A DNA stretch of 64,000 nucleotides from an uncultured Dialister sp. (GTDB lineage Bacteria > Bacillota > Negativicutes > Veillonellales > Dialisteraceae): assembly GCF_900538805.1 (NCBI RefSeq), contig NZ_UPZP01000001.1:8662-72661 (forward strand), in the 5' to 3' direction. Below the pieces are notes generated by a model. The model did not search any database, had not been told where the DNA came from, and saw only the letters and a program-made list of their open reading frames with translations. Every line of letters begins with the position of its first letter. Position 1 is the first letter of the stretch. This document shows positions 17,393-25,105 of the stretch, one piece after another. A program made the position numbers and the translations under genes.

Positions 17393-17429
17393 TTGACAAT
17401 ATCATAACGCCGCCGTACTATGAAGACAA
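17393..17429. promoter_or_regulatory. overlapping divergent promoters of phzF-like and mocR-like genes
   Basis: Plus strand: TTGACA (17393-17398), 17-bp spacer, TACTAT (17416-17421) toward the MocR gene. Minus strand: TTGTCT (17424-17429), 17-bp spacer, TATGAT (17401-17406) toward the PhzF gene. Each -10 lies within the spacer of the other, so RNA polymerase can probably serve only one at a time. Confidence 0.8.
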
Positions 17430-17486
17430 TCTTGAAATTGTATGTATAGCAATTTGATGAAATCTGATTTTGCAAAGGAATATGAT

Positions 17487-18872
17487 ATGCCCATCAATTC
17501 TTTCGACCATTATCCCCTCTCCTGGAAGCCTGTTTTATCAAGCCTTTCCAAGCCCTACTATCTTTCCCTGGCCGGTGATTTAGAAAAGAAAATTCTTTCC
17601 GGTGAACTGCCGGAGGGCACCAGGCTCCCGCCGCAGCGCGAACTGGCAGACTATCTGGACCTGAATTATTCCACCATCACCAGGGTGTATAATGCCTGCC
17701 GCCGGAAAGGACTGGTCTATGGTGTCACAGGTCGTGGCACTTTTGTGGCACCCCATGCTGCCGCATCCATCACCCTTGAGCATCCCTCCAGCCAAAAGGA
17801 CATCATAGAAATGGGATTTATCAGCGGGTTTCCGGAACTGGCGGCCCCGGTGGAAACAGCCATGAAAAAAGTGCTTCATCAGAGCTATGTGCGAAGCCTT
17901 CTTTCCTATGAACACCCCTTCGGCTTTCCCCATCAGAGACTGCAGGCAGCAGAATGGCTGTCCCTGCTGGGCGTACATACCGATGCAGAGCATATTATCC
18001 TCTTTCAGGGTGCGGAAAATGCATTGACCACCGCCCTCTTTTCCCTTTTCCATCCGGGAGACCGCATTGCAGTAGACACCTACACCTACTCCAACTTCAT
18101 ACTCCTTGCCAAAATGAAAGGGCTCTCCCTTGTCCCCATCGCGGGCGACAGGGAGGGCATGATTGCTGATGAACTGGACAGGGCCTGCAGAAAAATAAAA
18201 ATTCATGGCATCTACCTCATGCCCTCCTGCTCCAATCCTACCAATATCATGATTTCTCCTGCCCGAAAAGAGGAACTGGCCTATGTGATAAAAAAGAATC
18301 ACCTGATATTGATAGAAGACGACCTGTACAGCTGGCTTCGGGCAGAAGAAGGCAGGGCCATGATTTCCATCCATGACCTCACAGGCAGCCGGGCTTTCTA
18401 TATTGCCAGCCTTACCAAATGCCTCTGTCCGGGCCTTCGCATCGCCTACGGTGCCTTTACCGATGATATGAAAAGCGACATGGAAGAAGGCTTTTCCAAT
18501 ATCAGCATCAAAACCTCCTCTCTGGATGCAGAAATCATGAATGAAATGCTTCTGTCCGGCTCCGCCCAAAAGCTGCTGCACCAAAAGGCAGCTCTGGCCA
18601 AAAAGACCTGCTCTCTGTTTGATTCCCTTTTCCCCAGTGTCCCTCCCCAGCCGCCCGGCTACTTCCGCTGGCTTCCCATTTCCGACAGCCGGCCCTTCGA
18701 CCAGGTGGAAAAAGAATTTCTACAGCAGGGTATCCACGTTTACCACTCCGGCCGTTTCATGGCCGCGCCTCACGAGGAAAGCAGTTTTCTCCGCGTATCC
18801 CTATGCTCCGCAGGAAATATGGCACGGCTTCGCAGGGGGCTGGAGATAATCAAGAACCATATCCATGCATAA
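17487..18872 (+). CDS. MocR/PdxR-type GntR regulator with aminotransferase domain
   Basis: 461 aa from ATG 17487. Residues about 20-95 form a GntR winged helix (LAGDLEKKILSGELPEGTRL, LPPQRELADYLDLNYSTITR). The rest is a fold-type I aminotransferase-like domain with QGAENAL, the PSCSNPTN block, EDDLYSWL and the PLP-lysine region SLTKCLCPGLRIAYG. Such regulators sense PLP or amino acids. AAAGGA at good distance supports this start; an in-frame ATG at 17442 is possible. It probably controls itself and the divergent PhzF gene. Confidence 0.88.
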   Translation: MPINSFDHYPLSWKPVLSSLSKPYYLSLAGDLEKKILSGELPEGTRLPPQRELADYLDLNYSTITRVYNACRRKGLVYGVTGRGTFVAPHAAASITLEHPSSQKDIIEMGFISGFPELAAPVETAMKKVLHQSYVRSLLSYEHPFGFPHQRLQAAEWLSLLGVHTDAEHIILFQGAENALTTALFSLFHPGDRIAVDTYTYSNFILLAKMKGLSLVPIAGDREGMIADELDRACRKIKIHGIYLMPSCSNPTNIMISPARKEELAYVIKKNHLILIEDDLYSWLRAEEGRAMISIHDLTGSRAFYIASLTKCLCPGLRIAYGAFTDDMKSDMEEGFSNISIKTSSLDAEIMNEMLLSGSAQKLLHQKAALAKKTCSLFDSLFPSVPPQPPGYFRWLPISDSRPFDQVEKEFLQQGIHVYHSGRFMAAPHEESSFLRVSLCSAGNMARLRRGLEIIKNHIHA

Positions 18873-18926
18873 AAAAGCGCTGGCTCCATGGCGGAATCCG
18901 AGATCACCAGAGAGTCAGCGTTTTTT
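18871..18926. terminator. bidirectional terminator between mocR-like gene and sucD
   Basis: AAAAAAGCGCTGGCT (18871-18885) and AGTCAGCGTTTTTT (18913-18926) form an interrupted stem with A/T runs on both sides. Confidence 0.75.
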
Positions 18927-18936
18927 ATTATATTCT

Positions 18937-19839
18937 TCAGCAGGTATGGCAGTCTTCGTAAATGCCCTTTTCCTTCAAGAGCTGAATCACAGTATCCCCG
19001 ATATCCGCCACAGTCTTCGCCACCGGGATACCTACAGCGTTCAGGGCCGCGATTTTTTCAGCCGCCGTGCCTTTGCCGCCGGAAATGATAGCGCCGGCGT
19101 GGCCCATGCGTTTGCCTGGAGGCGCCATGCGTCCTGCGATGAAGGCAGCCACCGGCTTCTTCATATTTTCATGAATCCAGGCAGCCGCCCTTTCTTCTGC
19201 GTTGCCCCCGATTTCACCAATCATGAGCACCGCTTCTGTTTCCGGATCCTCATTGAAGAGCTTCAGGGTATCGATGAAATCCATGCCCTTGATAGGGTCA
19301 CCGCCGATGCCGATGGCGGTGGTCTGTCCGATGCCGGCCTGGGTGAGCTGGAAGGTGGCTTCGTAGGTGAGGGTGCCGGACTTGGACACCACCCCCACAT
19401 GGCCCTTCTTGTAAATCTGGGAAGGGATAATGCCGATATTGGCTTCTCCCACGGAAATGATGCCGGGGCAGTTCGGTCCGATGAGACGGGTCTTCTTGCC
19501 TTCCATGTAGCGGTGTACCTTTACCATGTCTTCCACTGGGATATGTTCCGTAATGCATACCACCAGCTCAAGACCTGCTTCCACGGCCTCCAGGATGGCG
19601 TCTGCTGCAAAGGGGGCAGGCACGAAAATGACGGAAGCATTGGCACCGGTCACTGCCACTGCGTCCCGGACGGTATTGAATACCGGTACGTTACAGCATA
19701 CCTGGCCTGCCTTGCCCGGTGCCGTGCCGCCTACGATGTTCGTGCCGTAAGCCTGCATCTGTTCCGTATGGAAACGGGCGGCCTTTCCTGTAATGCCCTG
19801 TACAATGACCTTTGTATCTTTATGGATTAATATACTCAT
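18937..19839 (-). CDS. sucD: succinate-CoA ligase alpha subunit
   Basis: 300 aa. It binds CoA and carries the phosphohistidine of the succinyl-CoA synthetase cycle. It shows the CoA-binding Rossmann part ([20 protein letters not shown]), [16 protein letters not shown], and the active His in [14 protein letters not shown]. It follows sucC by 12 bp. With sucC it links succinate, CoA and ATP, giving this organism a second route besides the CoA-transferase at 37-39 kb for making succinyl-CoA. Confidence 0.96.
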   Translation of the reverse strand: MSILIHKDTKVIVQGITGKAARFHTEQMQAYGTNIVGGTAPGKAGQVCCNVPVFNTVRDAVAVTGANASVIFVPAPFAADAILEAVEAGLELVVCITEHIPVEDMVKVHRYMEGKKTRLIGPNCPGIISVGEANIGIIPSQIYKKGHVGVVSKSGTLTYEATFQLTQAGIGQTTAIGIGGDPIKGMDFIDTLKLFNEDPETEAVLMIGEIGGNAEERAAAWIHENMKKPVAAFIAGRMAPPGKRMGHAGAIISGGKGTAAEKIAALNAVGIPVAKTVADIGDTVIQLLKEKGIYEDCHTC

Positions 19840-19851
19840 GACCGACCCTCC

Positions 19852-21048
19852 TTATTTCTTTTCCTTCTGTTCTTTGGCCAGACGGATAACCTTCTTAGCC
19901 CCTTCATCCATGGAAGATGCAGGGAAAAGGTTCACAATATTCGCTTCATGGAGGATTTCCCGTCCTCTTTCCACATTCCGCCCTTCCAGCCGAACCACCA
20001 CGGGGATGGGGAACTCTTCCTTCCCGCCGGAAAGGAGAGCTGCCGCCTCCACAATGCCCGTGGCAATGACGTCGCACTTATTGATGCCGCCGAAAATATT
20101 AATCAGGATGCCATGGACCTGGTCATCCTCCAGCATGATTTTGAAGGCCGCCACAATCTTCTCCGGTGTAGAATCGCCGCCTACATCCAGGAAATTGGCC
20201 GGTTCCCCACCGTTCTCCTTGATAATATCCACCGTAGCCATGGCAAGACCCGCACCGTTGACCATGCAGGCCACGTCGCCGCCCAGATTGACATAGTTCA
20301 GCCCTTCCGCAGCAGCCTCCCTTTCCTTCTGGTCCTCCTCTGTAATATCACGGAGCGCTACGATTTCCGGATGGCGGGACAGGGTACTGTCATCAAAATT
20401 CAGCTTCGCATCCAGCGCCAGCACCTCATTTTCCTCCGTCACCACCAGCGGATTGCACTCTGCCAGGGAGCAGTCCTTGTCCACGAAAAGTTTGTACAGA
20501 TATTTCATGAAAGTCTTCGCCTTCGGCACCACCGCCTGCTCCATGTGGAGAGCATAGGCCATGCGGACCGCCTGGAAATCGGCCAGGCCGATGGCCGGGT
20601 CGATATATTCCTTCAGGATGGCATCCGGATTTTCCGCCGCCACATCTTCGATGGACATGCCGCCGGATTCGGAGCACATCATCACCACGCAGCGGGACTC
20701 CCGGTCCACCACAAAGGAAATATAATATTCCTTCTTAATATGGGCGCCCGCTTCGATGAGAAGGCGGTTCACCTTCTTCCCCTGGGGCCCGGTCTGTCGG
20801 GTTACCAGAGTGCTTCCCAGAAGAGCCTTCGCATACTTTTTCACCTCATCCAGTGAATGGGCCAGCTTCACGCCTCCCGCCTCGCCGCGGCCGCCGGCAT
20901 GAATCTGCGCCTTCACCACCACCACCGGCGTGCCGATACGCTTCGCAGCAGCCACCGCATCTTCCACGGTGAATGCCGGATATCCTTCAGGCACATGAAT
21001 GCCATATTCCTTCATAATGGCCTTGCTCTGATATTCATGTATATTCAT
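19852..21048 (-). CDS. sucC: succinate-CoA ligase (ADP-forming) beta subunit
   Basis: 398 aa. N-terminal ATP-grasp ([39 protein letters not shown]) and C-terminal ligase domain ([38 protein letters not shown]). Start at 21048 rather than the ATG 6 bp upstream, because GGGGGA then sits at proper spacing. No other citric-acid-cycle genes are nearby. Confidence 0.95.
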   Translation of the reverse strand: MNIHEYQSKAIMKEYGIHVPEGYPAFTVEDAVAAAKRIGTPVVVVKAQIHAGGRGEAGGVKLAHSLDEVKKYAKALLGSTLVTRQTGPQGKKVNRLLIEAGAHIKKEYYISFVVDRESRCVVMMCSESGGMSIEDVAAENPDAILKEYIDPAIGLADFQAVRMAYALHMEQAVVPKAKTFMKYLYKLFVDKDCSLAECNPLVVTEENEVLALDAKLNFDDSTLSRHPEIVALRDITEEDQKEREAAAEGLNYVNLGGDVACMVNGAGLAMATVDIIKENGGEPANFLDVGGDSTPEKIVAAFKIMLEDDQVHGILINIFGGINKCDVIATGIVEAAALLSGGKEEFPIPVVVRLEGRNVERGREILHEANIVNLFPASSMDEGAKKVIRLAKEQKEKK

Positions 21049-21059
21049 AAACATCCCCC

Positions 21060-21440
21060 TTTTCGGAAACGAAAGAACCGCCGCTGCGGTTCCAGAGAAG
21101 CAGACATGAAGTCAATGCCTCCCTCTTTTTCGTTTATCAAATTACATTTCTTATCATATCACCTTATGTGTCAGCAAAAAAGATGATGCCCCATAAATAA
21201 GGTACTCTTTGCGAAATTAGCATAGCCTATATGGAGTATAGTGAGAAAAAGGGATAATATACTGGCTGCGCCTATTGGGCGCGAATGGGTTCAGAGGGTT
21301 CAGAGGGTTCAGAGGGTGATGGCAGCGGCTGCGCCGCAGTATTTAGCCTGCGTTACATACTTTCCTTCCCGCTTCCCTAGTCATCCTGAATGTTGATAAA
21401 TCCCAATCGGCGGGAAGGAATGCAAATATCGCGGGCACAC
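21060..21440. repeat. sucC leader followed by repeat mosaic
   Basis: About 21060-21250 is AT-rich and should hold the sucC promoter (a minus-strand TATGAT near 21154 without a good -35). About 21265-21420 is a repeat module with GGGTTCAGA period-9 units, a GCAGCGGCTGCGCCGC hairpin, and the AGCCTGCGTTACATAC word. Confidence 0.6.
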
Positions 21441-21723
21441 CTAAACATGCACAGCCCTCATTTTATGAAGAGCCAAACCGATGAATAAATCTGTATCTTT
21501 TTCTCCCCCTGATACCTCCTCCCCTCCCCCGTGACTATCCCTATAGAAACAGCACCGGCGAAGTCCCCTCAGAAATCCTGCAGGCGCCCATCCATGGAGC
21601 AGGAGGGAGGGGATGGATAGGAGGCTGCTTCGCTTCAGTGCACTGAAAAATGGAAAATCAAGAGCATAACGGCCAGGGGTAAGGCAGGACGGACTGCCTG
21701 ATGTGGTATGCTCTTTTCCATGC
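21441..21723. other. unexplained GC-skewed, hairpin-rich non-coding segment
   Basis: Not one of the repeat modules seen elsewhere. It contains GCGAAG/CTTCGC arms (about 21556 and 21628) around Pu/Py-rich tracts, a perfect 14-bp palindrome TTCAGTGCACTGAA (21634-21647), and a two-tier stem AAGAGCATA...TATGCTCTT enclosing AGGCAG/CTGCCT (about 21659-21717). The 99-codon minus-strand frame over it lacks a ribosome site and protein-like composition. It may be an RNA gene; I cannot match it to a family. Confidence 0.35.
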
Positions 21724-21757
21724 AAAAAGGCTTCACACATGTCTGTGAGGCCTTTTT
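21724..21757 (-). terminator. terminator of terC-like gene
   Basis: CAAAAAGG(C)CTCACA...TGTGAAGCCTTTTTG on the minus strand, 13 bp past the stop. Confidence 0.85.
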
Positions 21758-21770
21758 GACGTGGAGAATT

Positions 21771-22439
21771 TTATTTCCTATGGCTTTTGAGGTATCCCAG
21801 GACGCAGACGGCGAGGGCCAGGAAGGCGGGGAGTCCCGTTTCTATCCAGCTGCCCATCGCATTTTCAATCACCGGACCCAGAACTTTGTCGTGAAGGAAC
21901 ATGGTGCCGGAGGTCCAGCCAATCATGGCGGCACCGGCGTACATGAGGAAGGGGAAGCGATCCAGCACTTTTCCTATGAGCTGGCTTCCCATGACGATGA
22001 TGGGGATGCTTACCATGAGGCCGAAGACCACCAGAAGGAAATCGCCGTTGGCGGCGCCGGCTACGGAGAGGATGTTATCGATGGACATGAGGAAATCCGC
22101 CAGGATAATGGTTTTCACCGCAGTCCACAAGTTATCGGAGGCTTCAATGTGCGGGTCTTCGTCTCCCGGCGCCAGAAGGTGGATGGCAATGGGGATGAGG
22201 AGGATGCCGCCCAGCACCTGAAGGTAGGGAATGGTGAGAAGCCATACGGCCACAACGGTTAGGACCATGCGGAGCCCTACGGCGCCTATGGTACCGATCA
22301 GGATCGCTTTTTTCCGCTCCTTTTCCGGGAGGCGGTTGGAAGCCATGGCAATGACCACCGCGTTGTCCCCTCCCAGGGATAAATCCATCAATATAATGGC
22401 TCCTACGCTGAGCCAGAACTGCAGTGTAAATATTTCCAT
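21771..22439 (-). CDS. TerC/YjbE-family integral membrane protein
   Basis: 222 aa, about seven membrane segments. Family signatures are MDLSLGGDNAVVIAMASNRLP and ADFLMSIDNILSVAGAANGD, with acidic residues in the membrane thought to carry metal. YkoY/YceF-like members export Mn2+ and help metalate secreted proteins. ATG at 22439 follows AAAGGGACAACC. The usual yybP-ykoY riboswitch is not present; the 68-nt leader has only one terminator-like hairpin. Confidence 0.88.
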   Translation of the reverse strand: MEIFTLQFWLSVGAIILMDLSLGGDNAVVIAMASNRLPEKERKKAILIGTIGAVGLRMVLTVVAVWLLTIPYLQVLGGILLIPIAIHLLAPGDEDPHIEASDNLWTAVKTIILADFLMSIDNILSVAGAANGDFLLVVFGLMVSIPIIVMGSQLIGKVLDRFPFLMYAGAAMIGWTSGTMFLHDKVLGPVIENAMGSWIETGLPAFLALAVCVLGYLKSHRK

Positions 22440-22461
22440 GGTTGTCCCTTTCACAATAAAA

Positions 22462-22491
22462 GAAACGGCATGATTCACTGCCGTTTCTTTC
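22462..22491 (-). other. terminator-like hairpin in the terC-like leader
   Basis: Transcript AAAGAAACGGCA, loop GTGAATCA, TGCCGTTTCTTT then TATTG, a perfect 12-bp stem just before the ribosome site. It could attenuate transcription. Confidence 0.6.
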
Positions 22492-22513
22492 CAATGAATA
22501 ACTGTCAGTCATT

Positions 22514-22541
22514 ATTATAGTCGTTCTTATGGAGGTGTCAA
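22514..22541 (-). promoter_or_regulatory. promoter of the terC-like gene
   Basis: Minus strand TTGACA (22536-22541), 16-bp spacer, TATAAT (22514-22519): full consensus boxes. Confidence 0.85.
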
Positions 22542-22556
22542 ATGGATGAGAAATTA

Positions 22557-22650
22557 GACGATAGAAGATAGAAGATAGATGGTAGATGGTAGACGATAGA
22601 AAATAGATGATAGACTTCAGACTTCTGGCTTCCGGCTTCAGACGTTTTCT
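22557..22650. repeat. period-7 GATAGAA tract and CAGACTTC words
   Basis: GATAGAAGATAGAAGATAGA-type units at 22557-22612 with drifting copies (GATGGTA), then the TTCAGACTTCTGGCTTCCGG word. Confidence 0.8.
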
Positions 22651-22678
22651 AAGGAAGAGGATGAGTCATTCAGCATGC

Positions 22679-23215
22679 TTTCCGGACTGCCGGTATTTAT
22701 TGGCATTTCTGTCACTTGCGGTTCTTACCAAGATTCTTCGCTTCGCTCAGAATGACTGCCGCGGAAGGAGAAGAAAGAAGCATTCGGCATGCTTTCCGGA
22801 CTGCCGGTATTTACTGGCATTTCTGTCACTTACGATTCTTGCCAAGATTCTTCGCTGGCGCTCAGAATGACCGGCGTGGAGAGGAGAAAGAATCATTCAG
22901 CATGCTTTCCGGACTACCGGTATTTACCGGCGTTCCTGTCAATTACGACTCTTACCAAGATTCTTCGCTGGCGCTCAGAATGACCGGCGTGGAGAGGAGA
23001 AAGAAGCATTCAGTATGCTTTCCGGACTGCCGGTATTTATTGGCGTTCCTGCCACTTGCAACTCTTACCAAGATTCTTCGCTGGCGCTCAGAATGACCGG
23101 CGTGGAGAGGAGAAAGAATCATTCGGCATGCTTTCCGGACTGCCGGTATTTACCGGCGCTTCTATCACTTACAATGCTTACCAGGATTCTTCGCTGGCGC
23201 TCAGAATGACCGGCC
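22679..23215. repeat. 113-bp tandem repeat array, about five copies
   Basis: Copies begin at 22679, 22793, 22906, 23019 and 23132 (spacing 114, 113, 113, 113). Each contains TTTCCGGACTGCCGGTATTT, a variable 25-bp part, AAGATTCTTCGCTGGCGCTC, and a purine-rich link GGCGTGGAGAGGAGAAAGAA. The last copy is truncated. Two inverted-orientation copies lie at 15900-16110. There are no spacers, so it is not CRISPR. Confidence 0.95.
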
Positions 23216-23260
23216 CCGGGAACGGCGCCAAGGACACGAAGCCGGAAACCTAAAGCCCTC

Positions 23261-23857
23261 TCACTCCTCTGCCTTTCCGATGGTGCCCAGTTTTTCCAGA
23301 AGGTCGATGTGGATGGGTGTGTAGGTGCCGGGGTGTTTTCTCAGGTAGAACTGTTCTTCTTCCGGCGCTTCGTAGAAGTTTTCCAGCGGTTTCATTTCTG
23401 TCCTGATTTTCGGGCGTCTTCCGCCTTCGCCTTCAAATTCGTTGAAAACGATGGCGGCGTCGGTCATGCGGCGGGTGATGCCCCGGTTCTGCAGGAAGAT
23501 GAGGTAGTAGGAGATCTGCATGGTGTCTTCGCGGCTGGTGTAGTAAACGCCGCTTTTGAACTGGGGCCCCACGGCTTTTCCCTGGATTCCGTCGGTGTAG
23601 GGGTTGATGATGGTGAAGAAGAGGGAGAGGAGGCTCACGATGTCGATTTTCTTTGGGTTGTAGATAACCTGTATGCATTCTCTGCCTTCCACTTTCCCGC
23701 TGTATATGTCTTCTTTGGAGGGCGCCTCCCGGCTGCAGTTGGCAAAGCCCGCCCGCACCCGGGCTACGCCTTTGACCCGGGAGAAGACTTCCTGCAGTCC
23801 GTAGTAGGGTCCTCCTGCCAGGTACAGTTCTTTCATAAATGCTCCGTTAATGTACAT
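23261..23857 (-). CDS. MsrA-like protein lacking the catalytic cysteine
   Basis: 198 aa. Aligns by eye along its whole length to peptide-methionine (S)-S-oxide reductase: ELYLAGGPYYGLQEVFSRVK at the active site, RVRAGFANC, the conserved Glu in GRECIQVIYNP, LSLFFTIINP, GVYYTSRED, and a C-terminus with PLENFYEAPEEEQFYL. The invariant motif GCFWG reads GPYYG, so the catalytic Cys is Pro17; Cys residues remain in FANC and GREC. Classical reductase chemistry looks impossible. ATG follows AAGGAGGAAACT. It sits just after the meaB terminator and has no promoter of its own that I can see. Confidence 0.8.
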   Translation of the reverse strand: MYINGAFMKELYLAGGPYYGLQEVFSRVKGVARVRAGFANCSREAPSKEDIYSGKVEGRECIQVIYNPKKIDIVSLLSLFFTIINPYTDGIQGKAVGPQFKSGVYYTSREDTMQISYYLIFLQNRGITRRMTDAAIVFNEFEGEGGRRPKIRTEMKPLENFYEAPEEEQFYLRKHPGTYTPIHIDLLEKLGTIGKAEE

Positions 23858-23879
23858 AGTTTCCTCCTTTATTTCATAA

Positions 23880-23912
23880 AAAGGGAGCGTCCGGAAACGG
23901 GCGCTCCCTTTT
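23880..23912 (-). terminator. terminator of the mutAB-meaB operon
   Basis: AAAAGGGAGCG, loop, CGCTCCCTTTTT on the minus strand, directly before the MsrA-like ribosome site. Confidence 0.8.
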
Positions 23913-23927
23913 GAAATTCAGATTTCC

Positions 23928-25094
23928 TCAGGAATCCAGATGGCGGGCGGCGGCTCTGTCAAGGTCGAATGTCTTAATCAGTTCCGCCACTGCCTGGCTG
24001 GGCGATACCACACCTGCCAGCACCGCTGCCCTCACTTCCGGAAGTCTGCCTTTGATGACAGGGTCTTCGTAGAAGAGGTTGTGCAGGTGCTCGTCAATCA
24101 TGGTCTTCACCCAGGCGATAATCTGCCGCTGGCGGCGGTTTTCAAAGGCGCCGGACTGTTTCGTCACCTTTTCAAATTCCCGCATCACCGCCCAAAGCTC
24201 TAAGAGCCCTGTTTTTTTCAGGGCGGAGCAGCGATAGGCGTGGGTTTTCCAGCCTTCCGTGGCGGGGCGGATAAATTCCACCATCCGTTCATATTCGCCC
24301 TGGGTGACCTTGGCCCTTTCCAGATTGTCGCCATCTGCCTTATTGACTACGATGGCGTCTGCCAGTTCCATGATGCCTTTCTTGATGCCCTGCAGGTCAT
24401 CGCCTGCACCGGTGAGGACCACCAGCATGAAGAAATCGACCATGGAGCGGACCGTGGTTTCGGACTGTCCTACGCCGACGGTTTCCACCAGGATCACGTT
24501 GCAGCCTGCGGCTTCGCAGAGCATCATGGTTTCACGGCTTTTTCTGGCCACACCGCCCAGGGTGCCGCCGGAGGGAGAGGGTCTGATGAAGCAGTTTGGC
24601 TCCCGGGACAGTTTCTGCATTCTGGTCTTATCCCCCAGGATGGACCCGCCGGTGATGGAGCTGGTGGGGTCCACCGCCAGCACGGCCACTTTATAGCCCT
24701 GCTGGCAGAGGAGCTGTCCGAAGGCTTCGATGAATGTACTTTTCCCTGCGCCGGGAACGCCGGTAATCCCGATGCGAAGGGAGTGTCCGGTTCTTGGAAG
24801 GAGTGCCTGCAGCACGCGCTGGGCTTTGTCGAAGTCCTTGGGAGCATTGCTCTCGATGAGGGTAATGGCCCTGGCCAGTATCATACGATCCCCCTTCTTC
24901 ACGCCTTCCACGTAGTCTTCCACGGACATTTTCTTCCGAAGAGGCACGCGGCGAAGGTTTTCCTTCGGGTAGTACTTGGCGCTGGTGACGCTGTTCACGG
25001 CACTGTCAATCCCGCGCATGACGGTACAGGCAAATTCAGGGTTCTTTTCCTTCGGCACCCAGCTGGGTCTCAGGTCATCATCGTTATCAGGCAT
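23928..25094 (-). CDS. meaB: methylmalonyl-CoA mutase-associated GTPase MeaB (copy 1)
   Basis: 388 aa. G3E-type GTPase that guards and reloads adenosylcobalamin on the mutase. Visible are the P-loop GVPGAGKSTFIEAFG, AVDPTSSITGGSILGDKTRM, ETVGVGQSE and the base motif NKAD. An extra N-terminal stretch of about 60 residues makes it longer than copy 2 (312 aa). It follows the large mutase subunit by 11 bp and is its likely dedicated partner. The ribosome site is weak, suggesting coupling to the gene before it. Confidence 0.93.
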   Translation of the reverse strand: MPDNDDDLRPSWVPKEKNPEFACTVMRGIDSAVNSVTSAKYYPKENLRRVPLRKKMSVEDYVEGVKKGDRMILARAITLIESNAPKDFDKAQRVLQALLPRTGHSLRIGITGVPGAGKSTFIEAFGQLLCQQGYKVAVLAVDPTSSITGGSILGDKTRMQKLSREPNCFIRPSPSGGTLGGVARKSRETMMLCEAAGCNVILVETVGVGQSETTVRSMVDFFMLVVLTGAGDDLQGIKKGIMELADAIVVNKADGDNLERAKVTQGEYERMVEFIRPATEGWKTHAYRCSALKKTGLLELWAVMREFEKVTKQSGAFENRRQRQIIAWVKTMIDEHLHNLFYEDPVIKGRLPEVRAAVLAGVVSPSQAVAELIKTFDLDRAAARHLDS

Positions 25095-25105
25095 AAGCGC
25101 TTACC

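Noticed and set aside
21441..21740. 99-codon minus-strand frame
   Set aside because: Low-quality protein composition, no ribosome site, and it spans the terC terminator.
22439..22660. yybP-ykoY manganese riboswitch upstream of the terC-like gene
   Set aside because: The promoter lies only about 70 bp upstream and the sequence lacks the conserved loops of that class; upstream DNA is heptamer repeat.
22679..23215. Possible CRISPR array
   Set aside because: The repeat unit is 113 bp and contiguous, with no unique spacers of regular size and no cas genes.
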